Source: JAMHWD01 sp035911135 (GTDB taxonomy: Bacteria; Pseudomonadota; Alphaproteobacteria; Micavibrionales; Micavibrionaceae). From it: 64,000 nt of DNA. Below are positions 8,662 through 16,692 of this stretch, one piece after another (the stretch's first letter is position 1; each line of letters opens with the position of its first letter). The notes beneath the pieces are model-generated. The model worked only from the letters and a program-made list of their open reading frames with translations, did no database searches and was not told the origin of the DNA. Position numbers and translations under genes: made by a program. The DNA lies in NCBI GenBank assembly GCA_035911135.1, contig JAMHWD010000018.1, forward strand, positions 186,001 through 250,000. Direction: 5' to 3'.

Positions 8662-9069
8662 ATGAATATTACACCCAAGAAAGCTGGCATTGCTGGCGCG
8701 GCCTTTCTGGCTGCAGTAGCCGCATTCGATGATGGCGATAACGCAGCATTCGAACTTCTTACACAAGATACCGTCACCATCACCGTGACAAAGACCGAGC
8801 GCGTTCAAAAGAAGGACGGCGAAGGTTCTGAATACATGGTCTGGGGCCGTCATGCCGATGACAATGGCAAGAACGACATGGAAACCTTTAAAAATATCGA
8901 CTCCACCCTGTTCTGGAAGTTCGATTCCGCCGACGTGCAAGGCACGCTGGAAGTTGGCGAAACATACACATTTGATGTTGCCGGCTGGCGCTGGCCGTTC
9001 TTCAGCGCGTTCCGCAACATCACATCGACTGCCGATGAAATCCAGCAGGCCCCCGCACCCGGCCAGTAA
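8662..9069 (+). CDS. DUF1523-like protein, 135 aa
   Basis: The N-terminus is short and basic and then hydrophobic (KKAGIAGAAFLAAVAAF), so it is anchored or exported. The rest resembles DUF1523: a VTITVTKTERV strand, a KFDSADVQGTL block near residues 90-100 and a GWRWPFFSAFRNI end near residues 111-123. The family has no known function. AGGAG lies 9 bases before the ATG, a strong promoter precedes it and an intrinsic terminator follows, so it is a single-gene unit. Confidence 0.7.
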   Translation: MNITPKKAGIAGAAFLAAVAAFDDGDNAAFELLTQDTVTITVTKTERVQKKDGEGSEYMVWGRHADDNGKNDMETFKNIDSTLFWKFDSADVQGTLEVGETYTFDVAGWRWPFFSAFRNITSTADEIQQAPAPGQ

Positions 9070-9091
9070 TCGGAACACATTGATCTTCAGG

Positions 9092-9124
9092 AAAAAGCCG
9101 GAAATATTCTTCCGGCTTTTTTAT
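9092..9124. terminator. Intrinsic terminator, usable from both strands
   Basis: The arms AAAAAGCCGGAA and TTCCGGCTTTTTT enclose a short ATATTC loop. A-runs and T-runs flank the stem, so it can stop transcription from the left and also from the convergent gene at 9121-9579, whose stop codon lies inside it. Confidence 0.85.
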
Positions 9125-9579
9125 TTTGGATCTGGTGGTGTTATTGCCTGCAGTTCTTGCGCTTCGGCTGATTCTTGCATTTTATGAAGCGTATAGCTAA
9201 GCGTCAGGGCAAGGGCATATGCGCCCATATCACGCCAATCAAAACTGCCATTATAACCGCGCGTGAGTTCATGCGTTGTCAGCGCCACCGCCGAAGCCGC
9301 CACAGAAGCCTCGGTCGCATGTGATCTGAATTTATCTGTTAAACAATTGGCTGCCGTTTTCATGAAAAATACACACGCCGCCGCCCCGAAAAAACTGGAA
9401 GCGTAATAATTGGTGAATTGCCCCCCCACCGGCATATTTTCATACAAGGACAGATACGGCGCGTCGATGCCCTGTTTCTGAAGCTTCAGATAGCCATTAT
9501 GCAGATACTGCGCGGCCTCATTCGCGGCATATAAAAAGGAGGCAGCAATATCAAATTGAGTGGCCAATTTTATTTTCAT
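9121..9579 (-). CDS. Hypothetical protein, 152 aa, with weak hydrophobic segments
   Basis: I do not recognise it. Two moderately hydrophobic segments occur, YYASSFFGAAACVFFMKTAA near residues 58-77 and the region ASVAASAVALTTHEL near residues 90-105, so a membrane protein with two or three helices is possible. There is no clear signal peptide and no good Shine-Dalgarno sequence at the chosen ATG. It converges on the DUF1523-like gene and shares its terminator. Confidence 0.55.
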   Translation of the reverse strand: MKIKLATQFDIAASFLYAANEAAQYLHNGYLKLQKQGIDAPYLSLYENMPVGGQFTNYYASSFFGAAACVFFMKTAANCLTDKFRSHATEASVAASAVALTTHELTRGYNGSFDWRDMGAYALALTLSYTLHKMQESAEAQELQAITPPDPK

Positions 9580-9695
9580 AACGAAACATAATAATTTCCC
9601 GCCGCCAAGTCAAGAAACTCAAGGCCGCATGGATGACAAAAGCTGATAAAGCCTTATAATTCAGGTGTTTTACCAAACGATCATTCGAGGCCTTT

Positions 9696-10889
9696 ATGAC
9701 CACCAACAACGCCATTACCGCCCTTGCCGATGAAATCGCCATCTATCGCCGGGCCATGCATGAAAATCCCGGCACGGCGTATGAGGAATTCTTCGCCAGC
9801 GATCTGGTCGCAGAAAAACTAAGCAGCTGGGGTATCCCGTTCGAGCGTGGCCTGGGCAAGACCGGCATTGTGGCCACCATCACAGGCCAGACGAATACAT
9901 CCGGCAAATCGATTGGCCTGCGCGCCGATATGGATGCGCTGGATATCATGGAAGAAACCAACAAACCGCATATCTCCAAAATTCCCGGCAAGATGCATGG
10001 CTGCGGCCATGATGGTCATACGGCGATGCTATTGGGCGCGGCAAAATATCTGAACGATACGCGCAATTTTGACGGACGCGTCCATCTGATTTTCCAACCC
10101 GCCGAAGAAGGCGCGAAAGGCGCGCATGCCATGATCGCCGAAGGCCTGTTCGAGCGCTTCCCTTGTGATGAGATTTATGGGCTGCATAACTGGCCGGAAA
10201 TGCCGCGCGGTACATTCGGCATTCGCCCCGGCCCCATCATGGCCAGCAGCGATAAATTCGAAATGACCATCACCGGCAAGGGCGGACACGCCGCCATGCC
10301 GCACAAGACCATAGATCCGCTGGTGATTGCGGCGCAAATCGTGACCGTTCTGCAATCCCTGATTACCCGCACCGTTGATCCGATTGATACGGCCGTTATC
10401 AGCGTCACAAATTTTAATGCCGGCACAGGCGCAAATAACGTCATCCCCGACACAGCCGCCTTAAGTGGAACGCTTCGCACCTTCAATCCCGACACGCGTG
10501 AGCATCTCAAAACCCAGATTGAAACCGTGGCCCGCGGCATTGCCGGCAGTTTCGGCGCGACACTGGCCTATCAATTCACCTATGGCCTTGATACAACGAT
10601 CAACGATCCAAAAGCCGCGCAGTTTTGCGCCGGGATTGCAGCCTCGCTCGTAGGGGCAGATAAGGTGAATGCCAATGTCGAGCCCTGCATGGGCGGCGAG
10701 GATTTTGGCGCAATGCTGGAGAAAGTGCGCGGAGCCTATATCTGGATGGGACAGGGCGAACCATCAACCCCGGCCAGCCCGCATAACCGCGGCCTGCATA
10801 ATCCGGGATATGATTTTAATGACAGCGTCATCGCGCAAGGCATCGAATACTGGACAAAAATCGCAGAGGCCGCCTTGCCGTTAAAATAG
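9696..10889 (+). CDS. M20-family amidohydrolase (N-acyl-amino-acid deacylase type)
   Basis: This zinc hydrolase of the HipO/AbgA-like M20D branch removes acyl groups from amino acids. Visible motifs are MHENPGTAYEE near residue 20, RADMDAL near residue 75, the metal block MHGCGHDGHTAM at residues 100-111, FQPAEEG near residue 131 and CMGGEDFG near residue 330. Length (397 aa) is normal. It lies 1.5 kb before the arginine cluster. N-acetylornithine deacetylase (ArgE) belongs to the same superfamily but a different branch, so a role in releasing ornithine is possible and untested. Confidence 0.88.
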   Translation: MTTNNAITALADEIAIYRRAMHENPGTAYEEFFASDLVAEKLSSWGIPFERGLGKTGIVATITGQTNTSGKSIGLRADMDALDIMEETNKPHISKIPGKMHGCGHDGHTAMLLGAAKYLNDTRNFDGRVHLIFQPAEEGAKGAHAMIAEGLFERFPCDEIYGLHNWPEMPRGTFGIRPGPIMASSDKFEMTITGKGGHAAMPHKTIDPLVIAAQIVTVLQSLITRTVDPIDTAVISVTNFNAGTGANNVIPDTAALSGTLRTFNPDTREHLKTQIETVARGIAGSFGATLAYQFTYGLDTTINDPKAAQFCAGIAASLVGADKVNANVEPCMGGEDFGAMLEKVRGAYIWMGQGEPSTPASPHNRGLHNPGYDFNDSVIAQGIEYWTKIAEAALPLK

Positions 10890-10891
10890 TA

Positions 10892-11227
10892 TCAGGCAGG
10901 CTCGCCCTCAATAGCAGGCTTTCGCAGATCCGGAATTCCCTGCCCCGCGTATTTGCGAGAGGCCGCCGTTGAACACAGGCCTTCCTGCATGTCTTCTTGC
11001 GGCATGGCATTGCTGCGCGGGAAAAGATTGAAATCGCCCGTCTCATTAAATTGCTGCGCGGCGCGCGCAAACAGGCGCGAACATCCGCCGCACACATAAT
11101 CGCCAATCGTGCCTTTTAAATCCTGATGCGGATCAATATCAGAATCCGGATTAGCCGCACGAAAATCATCAAAGATTTCCTTGAGGCGGGTATCTGATAT
11201 TTGGCGGCACTGGCAAATAATCGTCAT
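10892..11227 (-). CDS. Bfd-like [2Fe-2S] protein, 111 aa
   Basis: The start IICQCRQIS gives a Cys-x-Cys pair and a later block YVCGGCSRLF near residue 50 gives Cys-x-x-Cys, the spacing seen in bacterioferritin-associated ferredoxin (Fer2_BFD fold). Classic Bfd has about 64 residues; here a 50-residue tail follows. I chose the ATG at 11227 because it overlaps the upstream stop as ATGA; a second ATG lies at 11239. It is the last gene of a three-gene operon behind a Fur-like box. A role in iron release or sensing is inferred from motif and regulation. Confidence 0.6.
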   Translation of the reverse strand: MTIICQCRQISDTRLKEIFDDFRAANPDSDIDPHQDLKGTIGDYVCGGCSRLFARAAQQFNETGDFNLFPRSNAMPQEDMQEGLCSTAASRKYAGQGIPDLRKPAIEGEPA

Positions 11228-11784
11228 GATGGTGTCCATGCCTCGTATCCCTGACCGGGATCAGTATAGGCTTTTTGGCCCAGCGCGGCAAAAAGCCGTT
11301 GCGATACATACGGGGCAATATCCATCTGATAATTTTTCCCGCTGCGGATATTCGCACTGGCACTGCCCATACGCAGGCCATTCCACAAATTATAAACCGC
11401 ATCGACCTTCGTGCGATCCTGCAGATCGCGCCGATGTTCCGCCCGGAGAATCAAAAATGGCAATGCGGCCGCTGTATTACCGGCAGCATTTCCTGCACCC
11501 CCATAAAAGCGTATTTCGGCCTCATAAAAATCCTCATGTGACGCGCGCGCAGGTTTGGGGCGGATACTGTTTTCCGTACGCAGCGCAGCGCCGCCGCAGC
11601 TTCTCTCGCATTCCTTGATACGCCGGTCGATATCTTGCAAAATTTCCGGTGATAACAATAATGGATAACGCGCAGCACTACCTGAAAACAACCCGCGCAC
11701 GCCGCCAGAGCTCGGCGCAATCACTTGCGGTGATTGCACAAGCCGGCGACGGGTAAAATCGGGCGTGATCAGATTATCCTTCAT
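11224..11784 (-). CDS. Hypothetical protein between two Cys-motif proteins, 186 aa
   Basis: I do not recognise this family. The protein is soluble, with Arg-rich and Gly/Ala-rich stretches, and has only one close cysteine pair (KECERSCGG near residue 60). A GGGGGAG run lies directly before the ATG, with an AGGAG a little further up. It sits between two small proteins with Cys motifs and is coupled to the downstream one by an ATGA overlap, so the three probably act together in an iron-responsive process. Confidence 0.55.
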   Translation of the reverse strand: MKDNLITPDFTRRRLVQSPQVIAPSSGGVRGLFSGSAARYPLLLSPEILQDIDRRIKECERSCGGAALRTENSIRPKPARASHEDFYEAEIRFYGGAGNAAGNTAAALPFLILRAEHRRDLQDRTKVDAVYNLWNGLRMGSASANIRSGKNYQMDIAPYVSQRLFAALGQKAYTDPGQGYEAWTPS

Positions 11785-11805
11785 CTCCCCCAGCTCCTGA
11801 TACCG

Positions 11806-12054
11806 TTATAATTCCTGTGAACCGGGCAGAAAAAGATCCGGAATAATGGCGGGTATTTCTGCGCCCCCTGCTTGCTGCGCCTCGAACACTTTCTTGGCCA
11901 GCGTCAGCAAAGCCGGGCACGCGCCGCATGATGATCCGGTTTCTTTCAGATGTGGCGCAAGAACATCCATCTCAACATCTTTACCGCCAGCATCTTCAAG
12001 CGCGCGTCGATAAGCGCGCGCCAGACTTTCAGCATTCAATTCCTTGCATTTCAT
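11806..12054 (-). CDS. Small Cys-motif protein, distant Bfd-like, 82 aa
   Basis: The start MKCKELN has one Cys where Bfd has two, and SCGACPALLTLAKKVF near residues 42-57 carries the Cys-x-x-Cys block. It aligns loosely with the protein encoded at 10892-11227 (one or two Cys at the N-terminus, about 35-40 residues, then CGxC and a helix). With three rather than four ligands an intact [2Fe-2S] centre is uncertain. It is the first gene of the operon; the Fur-like box lies 71 bases before its ATG. Confidence 0.55.
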   Translation of the reverse strand: MKCKELNAESLARAYRRALEDAGGKDVEMDVLAPHLKETGSSCGACPALLTLAKKVFEAQQAGGAEIPAIIPDLFLPGSQEL

Positions 12055-12124
12055 CTTTCAATTCCCATGACCGAAGGCTTGGTACATGCCCCCTCGAATT
12101 AACAGCACCATAACAGGATTAAAT

Positions 12125-12143
12125 GAGAATGCAAATGATTCGC
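12125..12143 (-). promoter_or_regulatory. Fur-like operator
   Basis: The 19 bases GAGAATGCAAATGATTCGC match the classical Fur consensus at 13 of 19 positions by my count and contain the inner AATGC/GCATT inverted repeat. On the minus strand a TTGCAT lies within the box, and 16 bases on is TATGGT, so a repressor bound here would cover the -35 region of the operon starting at 12054. Confidence 0.55.
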
Positions 12144-12407
12144 ATTTAAAAATTTTAAAATTATTATTTGACTTAAGGCTCCAAAGCGAATTACAAGCGA
12201 GATATGAGCAATACAACACGTCACACCAACCCGCGACGACCAGCCTAAGGACATCTAGCCCTTCGGACGGCTGCCTTATTGTATTGCCTGAAATTTCATA
12301 ATCTAAAAAATCTCATCCAATAAACTTCAAGGTAAGCGACGCCAACGGGCTTAAACTCCGCTGCGAAATGCGCTATGGTGCTTTGACATTTGAAGAACGA
12401 GAAAAAC
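12144..12407. other. Non-coding gap between divergent transcription units
   Basis: About 260 bases lie between the Fur-like box and the DUF1611 gene. The first 30 are AT-rich. A 71-residue frame at 12086-12301 has no family features and no ribosome site. A TTGACT at 12168 and a TTGACA at 12383 occur without good -10 partners. I see no RNA structure here that I would defend. Confidence 0.5.
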
Positions 12408-13472
12408 ATGACTTTTGTGACACTGGATAAAATCGGCTCCGTTACCAAAAACCTGAGCCTCAAGCACAAGGAAAAGCTGACAGACAGGCTTTCCACGGCG
12501 ATGGGAACGGTTCTGGCGGCGGAGGTGCTGCAGGATAAAACCGTCTATAACGAGATGGAACTGCCATCGGGCCGGATGTCCAAGCTGAAAAAGGGCGATA
12601 TTATCGCCGTGGCGCTGGGTTCGCGCATGGCGCTGAAAGGCTTTACGGGCCGCCTGCCCAATGCGCTGCAAACGGGCGATGTGATTCACTTGCTGAATTT
12701 CGGCGGCGTGGCCGGGATCTGCACATCGGCCAACGTCAAGGAAGTCGGCGAGCCATTGAGAATTAGGGTGCTGGGCGGCGTCGAACGCAAGGGCAAGCTG
12801 CTCAATATCGGTGATGCGGCCTTGTTCAAGCCCTCCTCCACCTTGAAGACCAATATCCCTTTGATTATCACCACGGGCACTTCGATGGATAGCGGCAAGA
12901 CGACAGTCGCCGTTGAGATCATCAAGACATTGACGCGCATGGGCATGAAATTGGCCGGCGCAAAACTGACCGGCGTGGGCGCGGCGCGCGATAACTTCAA
13001 GATGGAAGATTACGGCGTATCCAAATCCGTGGCCTTCACCGATTGCGGCATCAGCTCCACCGCCAATATGCCGGACGATCAGGTACTGGCCATGGCCAAG
13101 GGGGCGCTGGATTACCTCGCCGCCGATGAACCCGATGCCATCATGATTGAATTTGGTGATGGGCTGATGGGAAAATACGGCGTTGAAGCCATTTTGCGCG
13201 ACAAGCAGATCCAGAAAAACGTACGCCTGCATATTGGCTGTGCGCGCGATCCCGTGGGCGCAGTCGGTCTGGCGGATGCCTGCGCAAAGATCGGCCTGCC
13301 GATTGATATCATGAGCGGCCCCGTCACCGATAACATGGTCGGCAAGACGATTATCGAGGAATCGATCGGGTGTTATGCCTATAACGCTTTCTCCCCCAGC
13401 AATGACTGGCTGGATCTGGTGATTACGCGCTGGATGAAGCACGAAAAAAAGGGCCTCAAGCGTGCCGGGTAA
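12408..13472 (+). CDS. DUF1611-family P-loop protein at the head of the arginine operon
   Basis: The C-terminal two thirds carry the DUF1611 features: the P-loop GTSMDSGKTT at about residues 155-164, then GMKLAGAKLTGVGAARD, FTDCGISSTAN and IMIEFGDGLMGKYG. From memory, one DUF1611 member (DgcN of marine Proteobacteria) is reported to N-acetylate D-glutamate. This gene overlaps argC by 11 bases and no argA or argJ is in sight, so a role in supplying N-acetylglutamate is a reasonable inference. I prefer the ATG at 12408 over a TTG at 12390. Its Shine-Dalgarno sequence is weak. Confidence 0.8.
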   Translation: MTFVTLDKIGSVTKNLSLKHKEKLTDRLSTAMGTVLAAEVLQDKTVYNEMELPSGRMSKLKKGDIIAVALGSRMALKGFTGRLPNALQTGDVIHLLNFGGVAGICTSANVKEVGEPLRIRVLGGVERKGKLLNIGDAALFKPSSTLKTNIPLIITTGTSMDSGKTTVAVEIIKTLTRMGMKLAGAKLTGVGAARDNFKMEDYGVSKSVAFTDCGISSTANMPDDQVLAMAKGALDYLAADEPDAIMIEFGDGLMGKYGVEAILRDKQIQKNVRLHIGCARDPVGAVGLADACAKIGLPIDIMSGPVTDNMVGKTIIEESIGCYAYNAFSPSNDWLDLVITRWMKHEKKGLKRAG

Positions 13473-14457
13473 AAAGATCAGAGCATCGGTGGTGGGCGTA
13501 AGTGGCTATACCGGCCTTGAGCTGGTGCGCCTGATGCTGGCACACCCGGATATTGAAATCGCGCATCTCACGGCCCGAGTCGATAAGGACACGCCGATTG
13601 AAAAAACATACCCGCATCTGGCAGGTTACAACCTGACCATCACCAACACCGACCTTGATAAAGTCGCGGCAGACAGCGATGTTGTCTTTCTGGCCCTGCC
13701 GCATAAAACCGCACAAGATGTTGTGGCCGCGCTCTACGGCAAGACAAAGATTATCGACCTCTCCGCCGATTTCCGTCTCGATGATCCGGGCGTGTACGAA
13801 CAATATTACGGTCTGAAACATAATCATTCAGAGCTGCTGAAAAATGCTGTTTACGGCGCGCCGGAATTCCACCGTGAGGCAATTAAAAAGGCTGATCTGG
13901 TGGCAAACCCCGGATGCTTTGCCTTGCTGGCGCAATTGCTGCTCTACCCGTTTGCGGGCGCGATTAAACATGCCGATATTTTTGCCATCACAGGCTCCAG
14001 CGGCGCGGGAAAAACACCAACCGATGGCACGCATCACCCGGTTAGAAATCACAACATCAAAAGCTATAACATCAACGCGCACCGTCATATCCCGGAGGTC
14101 ACGCGCACAGCAAAAATTACGGCGGATAAACTGAACTTCATCCCCTCCTCCGGCCCTTATACGCGCGGCATTTTCATGCAGGCCTTTATTACCACGGATA
14201 AATCCGCCGATGCGGGCGCGGCATATAAAAACGAACCCTTCACCCGCATTGTTAAAGATGTCGCACTGGCCAATATCGTGGGATCGAATTTCGCCGATGT
14301 CAGCTTTCAAGCCGGCAATGACGGTCGTATCATCGCGCAAGGCGCGCTGGATAACCTCGTCAAGGGCGCGGCCGGATGCGCGGTGCAGAATATGAATTTA
14401 ATGTTTGGATTACCGGAAGATACGGGCCTGAAAGTTATCAGCCCTCTCTACCCATAA
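13462..14457 (+). CDS. argC: N-acetyl-gamma-glutamyl-phosphate reductase
   Basis: ArgC reduces N-acetylglutamyl phosphate to the semialdehyde with NADPH. The Rossmann start ASVVGVSGYTGLELVRLML is at residues 6-24, the catalytic Cys is in NPGCFAL near residue 152 (most homologues have NPGCYPT), and GSSGAGKTPTDGTHH near residue 181 is the substrate loop. The catalytic His is in INAHRHIPEV. It starts with GTG inside the end of the DUF1611 gene, which indicates translational coupling, and argB follows after 16 bases. Length (331 aa) is normal. Confidence 0.92.
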   Translation: MPGKKIRASVVGVSGYTGLELVRLMLAHPDIEIAHLTARVDKDTPIEKTYPHLAGYNLTITNTDLDKVAADSDVVFLALPHKTAQDVVAALYGKTKIIDLSADFRLDDPGVYEQYYGLKHNHSELLKNAVYGAPEFHREAIKKADLVANPGCFALLAQLLLYPFAGAIKHADIFAITGSSGAGKTPTDGTHHPVRNHNIKSYNINAHRHIPEVTRTAKITADKLNFIPSSGPYTRGIFMQAFITTDKSADAGAAYKNEPFTRIVKDVALANIVGSNFADVSFQAGNDGRIIAQGALDNLVKGAAGCAVQNMNLMFGLPEDTGLKVISPLYP

Positions 14458-14473
14458 GGAAAGTGAAAGTGCC

Positions 14474-15391
14474 ATGACAAAAAAACAGATCAAAAAAACG
14501 CGGATGAGCAATTTTTATATCAACGCCTTTTATCATTCCAAATTCATGGATAATCTGTTTGTGGTAAAAGCCAGCGGCGATATCGTGGAAGATGGCAAGG
14601 CGCTGGATTCCCTGATGGCCAACATCAAAAAACTCACCCATCACGGCATTAAAATCATCTTTGTTTATGGCGGCGGCAAGGCGACCGACAAAGCGCTGGC
14701 GGAGAAAAAAATAAAGGTCATTAAAAAGGACGGACGGCGCGTGACTGACAAGGCCACGCTGGATGTCATGAAAGATACGATTGGCGGCGGGCTTTCCCTC
14801 AAAGTTTATGAAGCCATGGCACGGCACAACATCGAAGGCTTGTCGTTGAACGCCGTTCCGGCGAGCTGGATGACGGTGCGTCTGCGCAGCAAAAAGCCGG
14901 TTGATTACGGCTTTGTCGGCGATGTGATCTCAACGCGCCAGCGCCATATTCTCGACCCGTTTAAAATCGTCAATTTTGTGGCTGTGCCCTGCATGGCCTG
15001 GGCCGAAGATGCCAAGACGCTTTGCAATATAAACGCCGATACCATTGCCACCGAAATTGCCATCGGCGCGGCAGCAGACAAGCTGTTATTCCTAAGCAAT
15101 GTCGATGGCGTTCTGATTAAAGGCAAAACAGCCCTGATGCTGGGCAGCGATGAAATCCCCGGCCTGATCAAAAAGGGCATTGTAACAGACGGCATGAAGG
15201 TAAAAATGGAAAACTGCCTCAAGGCTCTCAATGCGGGCGTGAAGCGCATCCATCTGATCAACGGCCTTCGCAAGGACGCGCTGGAGAAAGAAATTTTTGA
15301 AACCGTCAGCCCCGGCACAATGATTTTAAGCGCCGATGAAAAAGAAAGTTACATGAACGAGATTGAAATTCAAAAAGCCATCGGGGCATAA
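14474..15391 (+). CDS. argB: Acetylglutamate kinase, divergent
   Basis: The amino-acid-kinase fold is visible as LFVVKASGDIV near residue 30, IIFVYGGGKATDK near residue 60, DGRRVTDKATLDVM near residue 90, LSNVDGVL near residue 210 and GIVTDGMKVKMENCLKAL near residue 236. ArgB usually has KYGGNAM and HGGGPQI; here KASGD and YGGGKAT stand in their place, so this is a diverged branch. There is no C-terminal acetyltransferase (GNAT) domain, so it is not the fused synthase-kinase type. It phosphorylates N-acetylglutamate by inference from its place between argC and argD. AAGGAAAG precedes the ATG. Confidence 0.82.
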   Translation: MTKKQIKKTRMSNFYINAFYHSKFMDNLFVVKASGDIVEDGKALDSLMANIKKLTHHGIKIIFVYGGGKATDKALAEKKIKVIKKDGRRVTDKATLDVMKDTIGGGLSLKVYEAMARHNIEGLSLNAVPASWMTVRLRSKKPVDYGFVGDVISTRQRHILDPFKIVNFVAVPCMAWAEDAKTLCNINADTIATEIAIGAAADKLLFLSNVDGVLIKGKTALMLGSDEIPGLIKKGIVTDGMKVKMENCLKALNAGVKRIHLINGLRKDALEKEIFETVSPGTMILSADEKESYMNEIEIQKAIGA

Positions 15392-15421
15392 TTCTACAAA
15401 AAGGACATAAGGGAGAAAAGC

Positions 15422-16636
15422 ATGAGCGCACAAGCACAAAAAATTATCGAAGATACATTCAAGGTTCTGGTGAAAACCTACAACCCCCAGCCCGTTGTGA
15501 TGGATCATGGCAAAGGCATCTATGCCTTTGATACGGATGGCAAGAAATATGTCGATTTTGCAGCCGGGATCGCGGTGGCATCCCTTGGGCACGCTCACCC
15601 GGCCATGCTTGAGACGATCAACAAACAGGCCGCCCGCATGATGGCCTGCCAGTCATCCTATGCCACGCGCGAGAAGCTGGAATGTGCGAGTTTGCTGGTG
15701 GAGAATTCCTGCTTTGATCTTGTCTATTTTTCCAATAGCGGAACCGAGAGCGTTGAATGCGCCCTGAAGATGGTACGCAAATGGGCCTATGAGAATAAAT
15801 CAAAAGACGCTAATGAGATCATTGCCTTTCGCAAAAGCTTCCACGGCCGCACCTACGGATCGGCCAGCATCACGGAAAAGCGCCACAGCCAGCCCTATTT
15901 TGAATCCTATCTGCCCGGCATCCAATGGGCGGAATTCAATAATATCGAGAGCGTCAAAAAATTGGTATCCGCCAAAACAGCCGCCATTATCGTCGAACCC
16001 GTGCAGGGTGAAGGCGGTCTGGCATCGGCCACGCCGGAATTCCTGAAAGGTCTGCGGGCGCTGTGCGATGAGAATAATATCGCGCTCGTATTCGATGAGG
16101 TTCAGGCCGGCATGGGCCGCCTTGGATATTTCAATGCCTATGAGGCCTTTGCCGATGAAGCCGGCCATGTTGTTGAGCCTGACATTGCCTGCTGGGCCAA
16201 AGGCCTGGGCGGCGGCTTCCCGGTTGGCGCGGTTGGCGCGAAAGAGAAATTCGGCAGCGCAATTGCAGTCGGCACGCACGGCACAACCTATGGCGGCAAT
16301 CCACTGGCCTGCGCCGTGGCTGCCACAGTCATCAAGGAATTGCTCAAGCCCGGCTTTATGGCGCAAATCCGCGCCCGCGGCGAGCGTCTGGTCGAAGGCC
16401 TCAAGAAAATCCAGCGGGAATCCAACAAAATCACCGAAATCAAGGGCAAGGGGCTTATGATCGGTGTGGATACCACAATCGACATCAAAACCCTGATGAG
16501 TTCATTGCAAAACAATGGGTTAATGACAACGCAGGCCGGTGATGCCACGCTGCGCCTTACTCCGCCACTGGTCATTTCCGAAGATGAAATTGATGAATCA
16601 CTGAAGATCATCGAAAAAACCTTGAAAGATCTGTAA
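15422..16636 (+). CDS. argD: Acetylornithine/succinyl-transaminase class III aminotransferase
   Basis: ArgD makes N-acetylornithine from the semialdehyde with glutamate and PLP. Visible blocks are DFAAGIAVASLGHAHP near residue 46, FSNSGTESVECALKM near residue 103, FHGRTYGS near residue 140, VFDEVQAGMGR near residue 222 and the PLP lysine in CWAKGLGGGFPVGA near residue 260. Length (404 aa) is standard. GGGAG precedes the ATG. The gene follows argB by 30 bases and ends inside a perfect inverted repeat. Confidence 0.93.
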   Translation: MSAQAQKIIEDTFKVLVKTYNPQPVVMDHGKGIYAFDTDGKKYVDFAAGIAVASLGHAHPAMLETINKQAARMMACQSSYATREKLECASLLVENSCFDLVYFSNSGTESVECALKMVRKWAYENKSKDANEIIAFRKSFHGRTYGSASITEKRHSQPYFESYLPGIQWAEFNNIESVKKLVSAKTAAIIVEPVQGEGGLASATPEFLKGLRALCDENNIALVFDEVQAGMGRLGYFNAYEAFADEAGHVVEPDIACWAKGLGGGFPVGAVGAKEKFGSAIAVGTHGTTYGGNPLACAVAATVIKELLKPGFMAQIRARGERLVEGLKKIQRESNKITEIKGKGLMIGVDTTIDIKTLMSSLQNNGLMTTQAGDATLRLTPPLVISEDEIDESLKIIEKTLKDL

Positions 16637-16661
16637 TTTTCATATAAAAGATATGAAAATT
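16635..16661. repeat. Perfect 11-base inverted repeat after argD
   Basis: AATTTTCATAT at 16635-16645 and ATATGAAAATT at 16651-16661 enclose an AAAAG loop. The left arm starts on the argD stop codon. The all-AT stem lacks the GC core of an intrinsic terminator, so an operator or an mRNA-end stabiliser is as likely. Confidence 0.6.
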
Positions 16662-16692
16662 AAAAAAATGACTGGGAGATCAGAATATTCTG

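Noticed and set aside
8404..9078. Minus-strand frame of 224 codons
   Set aside because: It overlaps the small ORF, the promoter and the DUF1523-like gene, which have better signals.
12086..12301. 71-codon plus-strand frame beginning before the Fur-like box
   Set aside because: It has no ribosome site, no recognisable sequence, and covers the operator region.
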